DNA of 64,000 nucleotides from Bradyrhizobium sp. Ai1a-2 (GTDB lineage: Bacteria > Pseudomonadota > Alphaproteobacteria > Rhizobiales > Xanthobacteraceae), in assembly GCF_000426245.1 (NCBI RefSeq), contig NZ_AUEZ01000035.1:27539-91538 (forward strand), written 5' to 3'. Position numbers and translations under genes: made by a program. Positions 54,157 through 62,279 of the stretch are shown piece by piece; position 1 is the first letter of the stretch; each line of letters starts with the position of its first letter. The notes below the pieces were generated by a model. The model ran no database searches and had not been told where the DNA came from. It was given only the letters and a program-made list of their open reading frames with translations.

Positions 54157-54525
54157 TCAATTGCATGCGCCGCAAATAGATATCCGGGCACGCCATCGCG
54201 CTTCGAAGGTGTCAGTCTCTCTCAGTGCCAACGCTTGTGCGTCCAATGGGTCGCCAGTCTTCGCCATGACGACGCCTCCGACTTCTGGAGAACCCGATTC
54301 GACAGACGCCTTCCTGGGCCACTCGAGCAACGCTTTCGAAAGCATCGGCTTGCCCGCATACCAGCATTTTCTTCCGTCGATGAGGCGATAGGACCACCAC
54401 TGCCCCTGCGGATTTGATGGCATCGCGGCGCTGCATTGTTGCTTTGCCTGCGCATTTGATATCCCGATCAACGGGAGCACTGAAATACACGCGGTCAAAG
54501 CCAACGATTGTAGCGGCTGTCTCAT
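54157..54525 (-). CDS. small secreted protein, unknown
   Basis: 122 residues from the ATG at 54525. Signal peptide about 1-28 (ISNAQA-KQQ). The mature segment WWSYRLIDGRKCWYAGKPML with LSKALLEWP resembles a short conserved secreted motif I have seen in Bradyrhizobium proteins of unknown role. The ribosome site is weak. Confidence 0.6.
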   Translation of the reverse strand: MRQPLQSLALTACISVLPLIGISNAQAKQQCSAAMPSNPQGQWWSYRLIDGRKCWYAGKPMLSKALLEWPRKASVESGSPEVGGVVMAKTGDPLDAQALALRETDTFEARWRARISICGACN

Positions 54526-54900
54526 GAGCGCGCTCAACCGCTTCGTTGCGGCAATCGGATTGCAGCAACGATCAAGTCAGAGCGTGCAGGAGAAGGCCGG
54601 ACGTATTCTTCCAAAATGAGTCGGGCTTCGCCAATTGCCCGTAGAGCTAGTTGCTGATCAATCATGATTGCCTACTCATCAAATAAAGTACCGCTGACGA
54701 GTTAGCGAACGGAGAAATCAAGCCATTTCTAGGAAATATCCTCGCTCTTCTTGGAGGATTCGATCAATTTTTGTTTCAATGCGACCACTTCTTACTGCAC
54801 GTATCGAGCTAGGCCGTGGACCCATAGATCGGAACGGCTGAGATTGATGGATCGCGGAACGCCTGCTTTTTCGTGCGGGGGCGGATCGTAGACTTTCGGT
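54526..54900. other. 375-base intergenic region
   Basis: Nothing convincing. The minus-strand frame just past the DUF1993 gene (around 54792-54895) encodes DLWVHGLARYVQ-like residues but has no start of its own. No hairpin with a T-run was found. Confidence 0.4.
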
Positions 54901-55425
54901 TTACGCTGATCGGGTGCGTAGCCGTCCCTCGTAATCGCGCTTTCCGAGAGGTACGCCTCGCGAGCGCAGGATGTCGTAGGCAGTGACGGCGTGAAAATGG
55001 AAGTTCGGCAACGAGAAGGAGAGAATGAGGGTCTCCGAAGTGAAGGCGAGCCTTCGCGGACCAATCTGAAGGTCCAAATCCTTGCTCGCCCAGCTATTCA
55101 CCTCGTCGGGGGTGAAGGCCGCCAGCGCCATTTCCGCCTTGTCGATCATGGCCCGCAAATCGGCGAACGGAACCGGTCCAACCAGCGCAGGTGGAGCAAA
55201 AACACCGGTCTTCGCGGCTTCCAGTCCCCACACGGCATGGTGCCAAGCCGCTTCGATCTGAAAGTGAAAAGGCGCCATGTCGTCGAAGAGGCGCGCGTTG
55301 ACGAAATCGTCGGGATCAGCGCCCGTCTCCGAGCAATGAGCGGCAGCACGGTCAAGAAAACCCCCAACAGCCTGCACAGTCTGAAGGAAGGTGGGCACGC
55401 TAAGATCGTACAGTGATGTCGCCAT
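54901..55425 (-). CDS. DUF1993-family protein
   Basis: 174 residues from the ATG at 55425, AGGA seven bases upstream. The N-terminal SLYDLSVPTFLQTVQAVGGF and the later ADLRAMIDKAEMALAAFTPD and PNFHFHAVTAYDILRSRGVP are characteristic of DUF1993, a DinB-like four-helix family of unknown role. Not evidently tied to the peptide cluster upstream. Confidence 0.88.
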   Translation of the reverse strand: MATSLYDLSVPTFLQTVQAVGGFLDRAAAHCSETGADPDDFVNARLFDDMAPFHFQIEAAWHHAVWGLEAAKTGVFAPPALVGPVPFADLRAMIDKAEMALAAFTPDEVNSWASKDLDLQIGPRRLAFTSETLILSFSLPNFHFHAVTAYDILRSRGVPLGKRDYEGRLRTRSA

Positions 55426-55556
55426 CGAAATTCCTGTCCTCAAAGCGGTTCGCACGTCCGCTTTTCAGGATGCGATAGAACGGCGGGAAGGACAAGAATT
55501 GGGGCGTTGCCGCCTAGGAACTTCCATCTCGTGGCGGAATCTGATTCAGACTTTGG

Positions 55557-55667
55557 ATGAGCCGATATGACCTGAGCGATTTTGAATGGCGCGAGCCGCT
55601 TCTCACGACGCAGCCGTGCCGCGCGCGGACCGTCATGTATTGCGAAACAATGCGGCCGGTTCTCTAG
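55557..55667 (+). mobile_element. degraded IS5-family transposase N-terminus
   Basis: From the ATG at 55557 the plus strand reads MSRYDLSDFEWREPLLTTQP; this is the conserved N-terminus of rhizobial IS5-family transposases (DL(S/T)DFEWRVIEPLLP). Codons are missing, and the frame shifts before the following PRADRHVLRNNAAG, which corresponds to the PRxDDRRVLNG segment. A TAG at 55665 closes the frame exactly where the sagB-like gene ends. No catalytic region remains. Left-end sequence ATCTGATTCAGACTTTGG just upstream may be an old terminal repeat. Confidence 0.75.
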
Positions 55668-57121
55668 CTTGCGGCAAGCGGTTTCTTGCCGCGCCCGAGT
55701 GCGAATTGACCGACCGGGCTCTCCACGTGAAATTCGAGCTCCGTCATTTTTGCAAACAGATCGATGTTGGTAATGCCGATGGCGCAGCCGCCAAGGCCCA
55801 TATCAGTCGCGGCCAGGTAGAATGTCTGAAGCATGATGCCAACATCCTTCAGGATCAGCGAATACGCGATCGAGCTGTATTTCCAGGAGATCCGCCCGAA
55901 GCGCGCGGCGATCATGATCAGGACCTGCGGCGGACCGGGCGCGTCCATGGCAAACTCGGCCGCTGTCGAGAGCGAATGGAGCTGCTGGGCGGAGGCGCCG
56001 ATCGCTACCAACGCGTGGCCGCCCGCATCGTAATGGTAAAGTCCGCGGGCAAGCCCCTCGCAGTTGGACACCGCGAGGTACAATTCCAGTTCGTACGCGC
56101 TGCCGGCCGACGGATAGGGCCTTGTGCTGTAGGTGACTTCGGGACCGCCGTCGAAACTCGCGCCGCTCTTCCATTCCGACAGCACGCGGGCGGTCGTGTC
56201 GAGAAACTGCGCGAGCTCGGCGAGGGTGACCGGATGCTCGTCGTCGAAATCCCGTATCGAACGGCGTTCGCGCAACAACTTTGCGAAGGATGAGATCGGC
56301 TCCGAGATGGAGAATTTGCGCAAGTCGATTGTCTTGCCGGGCCAAGGTGCACGCACCGCGGGCAGCGGTGGAACGGCGCCCGCATAGGCGAAGGTGCCGC
56401 CAAGCAGATTGGCCTGCCGGCCCTCCGTGCTCCGCGTGTGAAACACGAGATCATGAAAATCCCAGAGAACGAGATTGCCGTCGCCTTCATTCAGCCGAAG
56501 GCCCTCGCCGCTCTTCGCGTCGAGCTTGAGCAGAATCTGGCTGTCAAGCAGCAGCCCGACCAGGTCGAGGTTGACGGAGGCCGCCTGGCGGCGAAGCTTG
56601 CCGATCTTTTGCGGCCGTGACAGCGCAGCGAGGGTAGCGGCGATGGCGGGATCGCCAATCCGAAACAGCGCGCCGGCGCGCGGCGATTCCAGCACCATCT
56701 CGTTGCCGCGCCGACGCAGATAGGCGAAGCGCGACAGCACGACCGTATCACCGTCGCCCAGCTTGGCGCGCTGCGGCCAGTACTCGGGGACCTGCGGCTC
56801 AATGACCACGACGTCCCGCTCGTCACCCGGACTGGACAGGCGGTATTCGAGAAGCCCATGCCGCGCCAGTCGATGTACGAGCACGTCGACTTCCCTCGCA
56901 AGCGCGCTCTTGCCGGCGAAGGAAGCGAGCGGCAGACCGGTCGTCAGGTGTCCGGCGCGGTCCATCGCGGCCGCGCTCAACGGTCCCAGACTGACCAGAT
57001 GGTCGCCTAGGGAGATGACGACGTTTCCGTCCGCCTGCATCTGAAGGGAAAAACGACCGTTCAATCGGGCGGTAATGACTGGCGCGATCTTGCTGGTCGG
57101 CTTTTTCCGTGGAGCGGGCAC
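55664..57121 (-). CDS. SagB-type azoline dehydrogenase of the TOMM cluster
   Basis: 485 residues from a GTG at 57121, 12 bases after the YcaO gene, with GAGGG upstream. The N-terminal half (1-230) is a winged-helix/docking-like region; the C-terminal half is a nitroreductase-fold FMN domain with RERRSIRDF (284-292), RPYPSAGSAY (334-343) and the Lys-Tyr pair in ISWKYSSIAYSL (Lys414, Tyr415), equivalent to the pair essential in McbC. It oxidises thiazolines and oxazolines to azoles with FMN. Its presence indicates that the core peptide carries aromatic thiazoles. The stop lies at the edge of the IS5 remnant. Confidence 0.9.
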   Translation of the reverse strand: MPAPRKKPTSKIAPVITARLNGRFSLQMQADGNVVISLGDHLVSLGPLSAAAMDRAGHLTTGLPLASFAGKSALAREVDVLVHRLARHGLLEYRLSSPGDERDVVVIEPQVPEYWPQRAKLGDGDTVVLSRFAYLRRRGNEMVLESPRAGALFRIGDPAIAATLAALSRPQKIGKLRRQAASVNLDLVGLLLDSQILLKLDAKSGEGLRLNEGDGNLVLWDFHDLVFHTRSTEGRQANLLGGTFAYAGAVPPLPAVRAPWPGKTIDLRKFSISEPISSFAKLLRERRSIRDFDDEHPVTLAELAQFLDTTARVLSEWKSGASFDGGPEVTYSTRPYPSAGSAYELELYLAVSNCEGLARGLYHYDAGGHALVAIGASAQQLHSLSTAAEFAMDAPGPPQVLIMIAARFGRISWKYSSIAYSLILKDVGIMLQTFYLAATDMGLGGCAIGITNIDLFAKMTELEFHVESPVGQFALGRGKKPLAAS

Positions 57122-57133
57122 GAAGGACCACCC

Positions 57134-59380
57134 TCAGGTGTGCGGAAGGAACGGAGTGAGTTCGCTTTCCGGCCGCGGGCGATCCAGTAATCCGAGCTTC
57201 ACCGGAACATCGTAAAGCCGGCCCGGTGCGAAGCGGCGATAGAAATGCCGCAAGCCTGGAACGAGCACTCTGACGACGGGGACCTCGACATCGGGCCGCG
57301 TCTGGTCGAGCACGAGGAAATCGTATCCCGCGCCGGTGGCGATCTCGACGCAGGCGTTGACCTGGTCGCGCGTATTGTCGTGAACCTTGAGGCTTGGCGC
57401 CGGCGGGACAATCGGATTGTCGCTGGGGATCAGGAACGGGTAATCCCGCAGGCGCAGCGGCGTGACGCCGTCAAGCGTCGGCTTCTCGCCGCTTCCGCCG
57501 CCCATCATGCCGATCGACATGAACTGGGTCAGCTCGGTGAGCGAACGCAGCAGGGCTATCCGGCGATCGAAATGCGCGCCGGAACCGAACTCGATATTTT
57601 CATGTCCGTTCTGCATCCAGTGCGTGATCGCCACGTAAGCGGGAATGCCGAGATCGCTGGTGATGTCGAGCACCCACAGCCTGCGCCCGGCATCGGCAAA
57701 CTGTGTCTGCAGATCCTGCACGTAGGAATCGTCGAACTGCTTGAGATCGACCTCGGCACGCTGCAGCCGATTGTACCACCAGATAGCGTAGGCATCTCGT
57801 TCAACGAGTTCGAGGAAGCCTTGAACGATGGCTTCCTCGCGGGTGTTGCCGGCCGCGCATCCGTTGGAATCGGTATGGAAGCCGCCATAGAAGAAGTACA
57901 GCAGGCCGGTCGGAAGATGTCTGAAGCGCTTGTCGCGCAGCGACCAGACCGGTGACCACTCGGTCTTGGTCGAGGGATCGAACGGCTCAGGAACCGGATG
58001 TGAATCGTCCGGTGGCGGCGCATACCTGTTTTGAAACTGGGTTTCGCTGAAAAGCTGGACATCGTTGGGAAGCAGCGCGTCGCCGGGAGCGAAATCGACA
58101 AAGCGGCGCTCCGTCCTGATCTCGTCACCCTGAAAAATGCCCGAGTAGCGCTCGATCGCTTCCATCAAAGCGCTGGCTTCGCCCTGCTCGGCTGTCGAGC
58201 CCTTGCCGAAGCTACCGCCGCTCAGTCCCGACCTGAGTTGGTCGACGCTGAGGGCCGGTGCAGAGAAATTGTGGTGGGCGAAGAAATTGGTGTTCATCGG
58301 CAGATCGGCCTCGATCCGCTCGAGCCGCGTAACCACGCCGGTCAGCGCGCTTACATGTTTGCGGAAACGCGCCACGGTGGCTCGAGACGTCACGGTGCGG
58401 TATCCACCGCTGGTCATGATGAGCTTTCTGCCCTCGGCGATCTCGATCGGCATCGCCGCCCGACGCGGATTCTGCAGCTTCTTGCTGCCGCAGGTCGGAC
58501 ATTGCGGGCGCCGCGCGACATGGTGCTTGGCGATGACCGCACCAGTCAGGTCGAAGCTTGCAATGTGATCGCGCAGGTCCGTGCGAAAGCCGGAAGCAAT
58601 CGCCTTCGCAATTTCGACGGCGGCGAAATGGATTGCGGTCTGCCCAATGGGGTCATTGACCAGAGGCGATACGGCGACCGGGCGCACAGATCCGCGATCG
58701 AGAAACCCCTTGATCTCGCGATTGCGTATCATGCGATCGAACAGACACGTCCAGCAGGCGCTCTCGCCCGGTTTGAACACCGGTCCCACCAGCGGAAACA
58801 CGCCGGACGGCTGCACCAGCAGCCACGGCGTCTTGTCGGCCACGCGCTCGCCGTTCATCTCGGCCAACCGCCGGTCAAGATAGTCGTTCACCAGCGTGAT
58901 CACGAGCTTGGGCGAACGCTTGGCGAATCGAACGCCGAGTTTGCTCAAGGCGGCGGTCAGTTGCGTGGCGCCTTTGACGTCGATCGATTCCACCTGCACG
59001 GGCCAGTCGCGCAGATTCTGTTCAGCGACCCCGGGAGGCAGGCCGAGGCTCGCCCAATATCCAGCGACGGCGTCGCCGAATCCGTGCGATGCCGCTGTCA
59101 CGACATATCGACGCTCGAGCAGCCGCTTGATCGCTTCCTCGATCTTGTCGGGCGGGAAGCTCTTCGAAAGCTGGCGAATGAGTTCCGGTGCTGCTTTCCC
59201 ATTCTTTCCGATCGCCGTGGCCAGAGCACAATAGAGCTCGCCGTGCAGGAAGAACTTGCGATCCTCGGAATAGAGGCAGACCACATCGGGAGGCAGGACA
59301 TAGGCGGTGAAATTTGGCGCGAACCGCAAAATGCCTTTGCGGGTCTGGCTTGCAACACGGGTCTTGCGATTGGCTGTCAT
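57134..59380 (-). CDS. fused TOMM leader-binding/YcaO cyclodehydratase
   Basis: 748 residues, ATG 59380. N-terminal part (1-330) is an Ocin-ThiF-like/E1-like leader-binding protein with a zinc site formed by CWTC (209-212) and CPTC (294-297). C-terminal part (about 340-748) is a YcaO ATPase: SFGKGSTAEQGEASALMEAIE (390-410) and SNGCAAGNTREEAIVQGFLE (505-524) with LVERDA bear the ATP/Mg ligands. It binds the precursor leader and converts Cys (or Ser/Thr) side chains to azolines using ATP. The C-terminus is proline-rich (PRPESELTPFLPHT), as in TOMM YcaO proteins. It lies 254 bases downstream of the precursor gene, past a terminator hairpin. Confidence 0.93.
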   Translation of the reverse strand: MTANRKTRVASQTRKGILRFAPNFTAYVLPPDVVCLYSEDRKFFLHGELYCALATAIGKNGKAAPELIRQLSKSFPPDKIEEAIKRLLERRYVVTAASHGFGDAVAGYWASLGLPPGVAEQNLRDWPVQVESIDVKGATQLTAALSKLGVRFAKRSPKLVITLVNDYLDRRLAEMNGERVADKTPWLLVQPSGVFPLVGPVFKPGESACWTCLFDRMIRNREIKGFLDRGSVRPVAVSPLVNDPIGQTAIHFAAVEIAKAIASGFRTDLRDHIASFDLTGAVIAKHHVARRPQCPTCGSKKLQNPRRAAMPIEIAEGRKLIMTSGGYRTVTSRATVARFRKHVSALTGVVTRLERIEADLPMNTNFFAHHNFSAPALSVDQLRSGLSGGSFGKGSTAEQGEASALMEAIERYSGIFQGDEIRTERRFVDFAPGDALLPNDVQLFSETQFQNRYAPPPDDSHPVPEPFDPSTKTEWSPVWSLRDKRFRHLPTGLLYFFYGGFHTDSNGCAAGNTREEAIVQGFLELVERDAYAIWWYNRLQRAEVDLKQFDDSYVQDLQTQFADAGRRLWVLDITSDLGIPAYVAITHWMQNGHENIEFGSGAHFDRRIALLRSLTELTQFMSIGMMGGGSGEKPTLDGVTPLRLRDYPFLIPSDNPIVPPAPSLKVHDNTRDQVNACVEIATGAGYDFLVLDQTRPDVEVPVVRVLVPGLRHFYRRFAPGRLYDVPVKLGLLDRPRPESELTPFLPHT

Positions 59381-59563
59381 CGGGTGAGCACGCGAACCTT
59401 GTTGGCTGTCATCTCAGATCGCCAGCGCACGGCGAGCCGTTGGCCCAGCCGGACTTGCGCGCTGGCGCCTTCTGGAATTGTTCGATTGAGTTGGATCACA
59501 CTCGCTTGTTACCGGCAAGCTGTCCACGCTGGCGGGCGAACGTTACGACGAGGACAAAGAAAC

Positions 59564-59590
59564 TGGCCGGGTCGATCGCGAGCCCGGCCA
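59564..59590 (-). terminator. attenuator hairpin between precursor and maturation genes
   Basis: On the minus strand TGGCCGGG and CCCGGCCA form a perfect 8-bp stem with an 11-base loop, followed by GTTTCTTTGTC. It lies about 45 bases past the precursor stop. Partial read-through would give much more precursor than enzyme transcript, as is common in RiPP operons. The 254-base gap shows no gene. Confidence 0.75.
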
Positions 59591-59634
59591 ATGCAATCGC
59601 GGCTTGTTGATACGCAATCAGGACGCGCCGCCGC

Positions 59635-60108
59635 CTAGCACCAGCGGCACCGGCCCCACGATGCACAGCAACCTGCGCATGCCACCCACGGCACGCCGAT
59701 CCCTATCCAACCGCCGCCACAGCCACCAAATCCGACGCCGCATCGGCAGGCTCTGCATCCACAGCCTCCGCAACCGCGACAACCACCGCATCCGCGGAAG
59801 CCACCGCATCCCCGGCACCCACCACATCCGTGGCAGCCACCGCATCCGCGAGCGAGCTGCACGCCGCCAGCGATGCTTTCGTTGTCGAAGAGATGGAAGG
59901 TGGCGAGGCTGACGTCGGCAAGTTCCTCTTCACCGAGCGTGATCACCGGTCCAGGTGCGGAATTCGGCCTCTGTTGAAGATCGCCTGTCGGTACGACCGC
60001 TGCTAATGCGCTACCGGCTAGCGAAAAAGTTAGTCCGGCTGCTCCTAGTGCCGGTACGGCGGTTTTGGTTACGCGCTTCTTTTTCGAAGCTTGCTTCAGC
60101 CGCTGCAT
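59635..60108 (-). CDS. Cys-rich TOMM precursor peptide
   Basis: 157 residues from the ATG at 60108, with GGAGG eight bases upstream. Residues 1-87 are a leader: a basic start (KQASKKKRVTK), a signal-peptide-like hydrophobic stretch (about 16-38, LGAAGLTFSLAGSALAA) and a distinctive acidic ITLGEEELADVSLATFHLFD (56-75). Residues 88-157 are the core: GCGGCHGCGGCRGCGGFRG and similar Cys-Xaa-Xaa repeats, then ACRCGVGFGG, VACAGCCASW and a final RCRWC. It has 18 cysteines and almost no Ser/Thr, so thiazoles are expected. Similar Cys-Xaa-Xaa repeats define heterocycloanthracin-type precursors in bacilli; here in an alphaproteobacterium. Confidence 0.85.
   Translation of the reverse strand: MQRLKQASKKKRVTKTAVPALGAAGLTFSLAGSALAAVVPTGDLQQRPNSAPGPVITLGEEELADVSLATFHLFDNESIAGGVQLARGCGGCHGCGGCRGCGGFRGCGGCRGCGGCGCRACRCGVGFGGCGGGWIGIGVPWVACAGCCASWGRCRWC
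59775..59846 (-). repeat. 18-base imperfect tandem repeat in the precursor core
   Basis: Four units, each like CGCGGAAGCCACCGCATC, encode pairs of Cys-Xaa-Xaa triplets. One unit has lost its first cysteine (Phe instead, FRG). Unit number probably varies between strains by slippage. Confidence 0.75.
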
Positions 60109-60339
60109 GGTCGCATCCTCCGAACGTTGCAAGAAGGATATCCGTCAGAGTAACTGTACGCTGAGCGCGCAAGGCAAGCAAGATTGACGCATACACCAAA
60201 GTGCGATGACGCGCGTTCAGATTGCATTCATCTTCATGAACGAGACCGCCATATTTTCGTCATCGCACCGCGGCGCAAATTGCAACGACGCCGCTGATGC
60301 AGTGCCGCAATCGTCCCCAGGCTGAACGGAGAAACTGGT

Positions 60340-61209
60340 TTGGTTGACCAACTCGGACGCTTCGCTTGGTATGAACTCCTGACCACGGACCTTGCAGCAG
60401 CAAGCGCCTTTTATGGCGAAGTCGTCGGCTGGAGTGTGAAGGACGCATCGACTCCGGAACTGGCCTACACGGTGCTGACTGCCGGCGATGTCCCGGTAGG
60501 CGGGCTTATGGATCTCCCGGAAGAAGGGCGACGATTGGGGGCAACGCCGAGATGGGTCGGTTACGTCGCCGTCGATGACATGGATGCGACGGCCGCCGAG
60601 ATCGGGCGTCTCGGAGGCGCCATCTTCGTGCCGCCGACCGACAGCAATATCGGGCGAATTTCAGTGGTCGCCGATCCGCAAATGGCGACCTTTGCGCTGG
60701 TCACTGGACTGACGTACGGCCAACGGCAACCAATTGGGTTAGACGAACCTGGGCGCGTGGGCTGGCACGAATTGCTGGCTCAAGACCGCAACAAGATCTT
60801 TGATTTTTACGGCGAGCTTTTTGGCTGGCAGAAGGCCAACGCTGAAACCGATCCCGCAGATTTGTATCAATTGTTTTCGGCGGCCGGACAGACGATCGGC
60901 GGCATGCTCACCAAGCTTCCGAGCGTGCCGCAGCCATGCTGGCTCTATTATTTCAATGTCGACGACATCGGCGCGGCTGCGAAGCGCGTCAATGCTGGCG
61001 GAGGCCGGATCCTTCAGGGTCCGATCGAACTGCCTGATGGTTGCTGGATCGCGCGATGTGTCGATCCCCAGGGCGCCCTGTTTGCACTGCAGGGAGCTCG
61101 GGGTCAGGAAGTCGCCGAGCGACCCTCAGGCTCGGAAGTCGCCTGGTCCGCGAAATGGGGTGGCGTTGCGTCCCAAGGCAGGATGGTGCTCCCCAAGCCG
61201 AAGCGCTAG
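60340..61209 (+). CDS. two-domain VOC/glyoxalase-like protein
   Basis: 289 residues from a TTG at 60340, GGAG eight bases upstream. Two vicinal-oxygen-chelate modules: the first has FAWYELLTTDLAAASAFYGE and VGYVAVDDM, the second VGWHELLAQDRNKIFDFYGE and CWLYYFNVDDI, ending in DPQGALFALQG. Such paired VOC proteins are often annotated as CFP32-like or antibiotic-resistance-like. It diverges from the TOMM precursor gene; a self-protection link is possible but unsupported. Confidence 0.85.
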   Translation: MVDQLGRFAWYELLTTDLAAASAFYGEVVGWSVKDASTPELAYTVLTAGDVPVGGLMDLPEEGRRLGATPRWVGYVAVDDMDATAAEIGRLGGAIFVPPTDSNIGRISVVADPQMATFALVTGLTYGQRQPIGLDEPGRVGWHELLAQDRNKIFDFYGELFGWQKANAETDPADLYQLFSAAGQTIGGMLTKLPSVPQPCWLYYFNVDDIGAAAKRVNAGGGRILQGPIELPDGCWIARCVDPQGALFALQGARGQEVAERPSGSEVAWSAKWGGVASQGRMVLPKPKR

Positions 61210-61272
61210 AGCGTTTTCGAGCGAAGTGGATACCGGTTCGCGTGAAGAAAACGCGTCAAAACAGGAATCTGA
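61206..61272 (+). repeat. intergenic repeat, family A, full copy
   Basis: CTAGAGCGTTTTCGAGCGAA, GTGGATACCGGTTCGCGTG and AAGAAAACGCGTCAAAACAG. It overlaps the stop codon of the VOC gene and separates two convergent genes. Confidence 0.75.
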
Positions 61273-61276
61273 CCGC

Positions 61277-61753
61277 TCAATTTATCAGAAATTTGTAGGC
61301 GACGAGCAGAGCCACCATGGCTGCGAAGATCAGCAGGGCCGGCACGGATTTTCGGACGGCTGGCCTTTCGGGGGCGGCCGCCGATTGCCGAGCTGGCGGA
61401 GGCTTACGCTGTCCCTGCGACCGCACGACGCCGTTATCCACTGACGTAGCGAGAGCTTCCAGTTCCGGCGCCGCGCCAACGCCTCCCATCTCGCCATAAT
61501 AGGCGTCGTAGACCTCGCGAACTGCCACCGCTTTCGACTCGGCCTCGCTCATCCGCTCGAGCCTGGCTCGATAGCTGAGCAAGAACCCTTGCGCATTTGG
61601 AGGCAAGTCATCGAAGCTCCCGAGCTTGGCCATCATCAGCCATGTGGCAAAATCCGCCTCCGCTTTGGAGTGGGCTTTTCGGGCGATGCGGATGCTCGGA
61701 CGTGAGGCCATAATTATCTGATCGATTTGCAGCGCAAAATCGCGGGCATTCAT
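61277..61753 (-). CDS. tail-anchored protein, unknown
   Basis: 158 residues from the ATG at 61753 (MNARDFALQIDQIIMASRP). A helical soluble part (1-95), a Pro/Ala-rich linker (about 110-130) and one C-terminal membrane segment (VPALLIFAAMVALLVAYKFL), as in tail-anchored inner-membrane proteins. No family recognised. Confidence 0.65.
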   Translation of the reverse strand: MNARDFALQIDQIIMASRPSIRIARKAHSKAEADFATWLMMAKLGSFDDLPPNAQGFLLSYRARLERMSEAESKAVAVREVYDAYYGEMGGVGAAPELEALATSVDNGVVRSQGQRKPPPARQSAAAPERPAVRKSVPALLIFAAMVALLVAYKFLIN

Positions 61754-61855
61754 GGCGTTCGTTGGACAGTTCGCCTGGATGTGCGAGTTCTCCAAGCGGG
61801 CGTCAAGCACCTCGCTTTGGGTTTCTTTATGTGCAGGCCACGCCTGCGGCCGGGC

Positions 61856-62239
61856 TCATCGTGCCGGCAACGGAACAAAGTCCTCCTCTCGCCGCGGCTG
61901 GTCGGTGCGGCCGCGGAAGACAAACATTCCCTGGTTGGTTGAGACGATGTCGCCGGCCTGCAGGCTTTCGTCGTTAAGAACGCGCTCGGTGGCGACGAGG
62001 TCGGGATCTTCGGGAATCGGCATATAGAGCTCGGGGTGCTCCCGCCGCTCTTGCGCGACTTCCCGCGCCCTTCTTTTCGCGTCCTCGATCCTCTGCCGCC
62101 ACGCATTGCGCGATATCTCGGGCTGCAGCGGACTGTCATCCGTGGTGCTGGCCGCTACGTCTTCGGCGCACGAGAGGTTTGCGCAATCGACGATGCCGAG
62201 TGCAACAACAAGCGTGGCCGCAGTCTTCCATCCGTTCAT
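61856..62239 (-). CDS. small secreted protein, unknown
   Basis: 127 residues from the ATG at 62239. Signal peptide about 1-24 (VDCANLSCAEDV, possibly a lipobox-like start), then a charged region AWRQRIEDAKRRAREVAQER with an acidic stretch and a C-terminal NQGMFVFRGRTDQ. Not recognised. First of a run of minus-strand small secreted proteins. Confidence 0.6.
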   Translation of the reverse strand: MNGWKTAATLVVALGIVDCANLSCAEDVAASTTDDSPLQPEISRNAWRQRIEDAKRRAREVAQERREHPELYMPIPEDPDLVATERVLNDESLQAGDIVSTNQGMFVFRGRTDQPRREEDFVPLPAR

Positions 62240-62279
62240 CCTGCTGCCACCGCACGCAACCGGAGATAGGTGTACCTGA

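Noticed and set aside
54792..54900. A possible short gene encoding a DLWVHGLARYVQ end
   Set aside because: It has no start codon of its own; the only in-frame starts lie inside the DUF1993 gene in another frame.
59775..59846. Regular short repeats that could suggest a CRISPR array
   Set aside because: Units are 18 bases with no spacers and lie in frame inside the precursor gene, encoding Cys-Xaa-Xaa triplets.
60340..61209. VOC protein as an immunity factor for the peptide cluster
   Set aside because: It is divergent, separated by repeats and intergenic DNA, and VOC proteins are widespread in this group; adjacency alone does not support the role.
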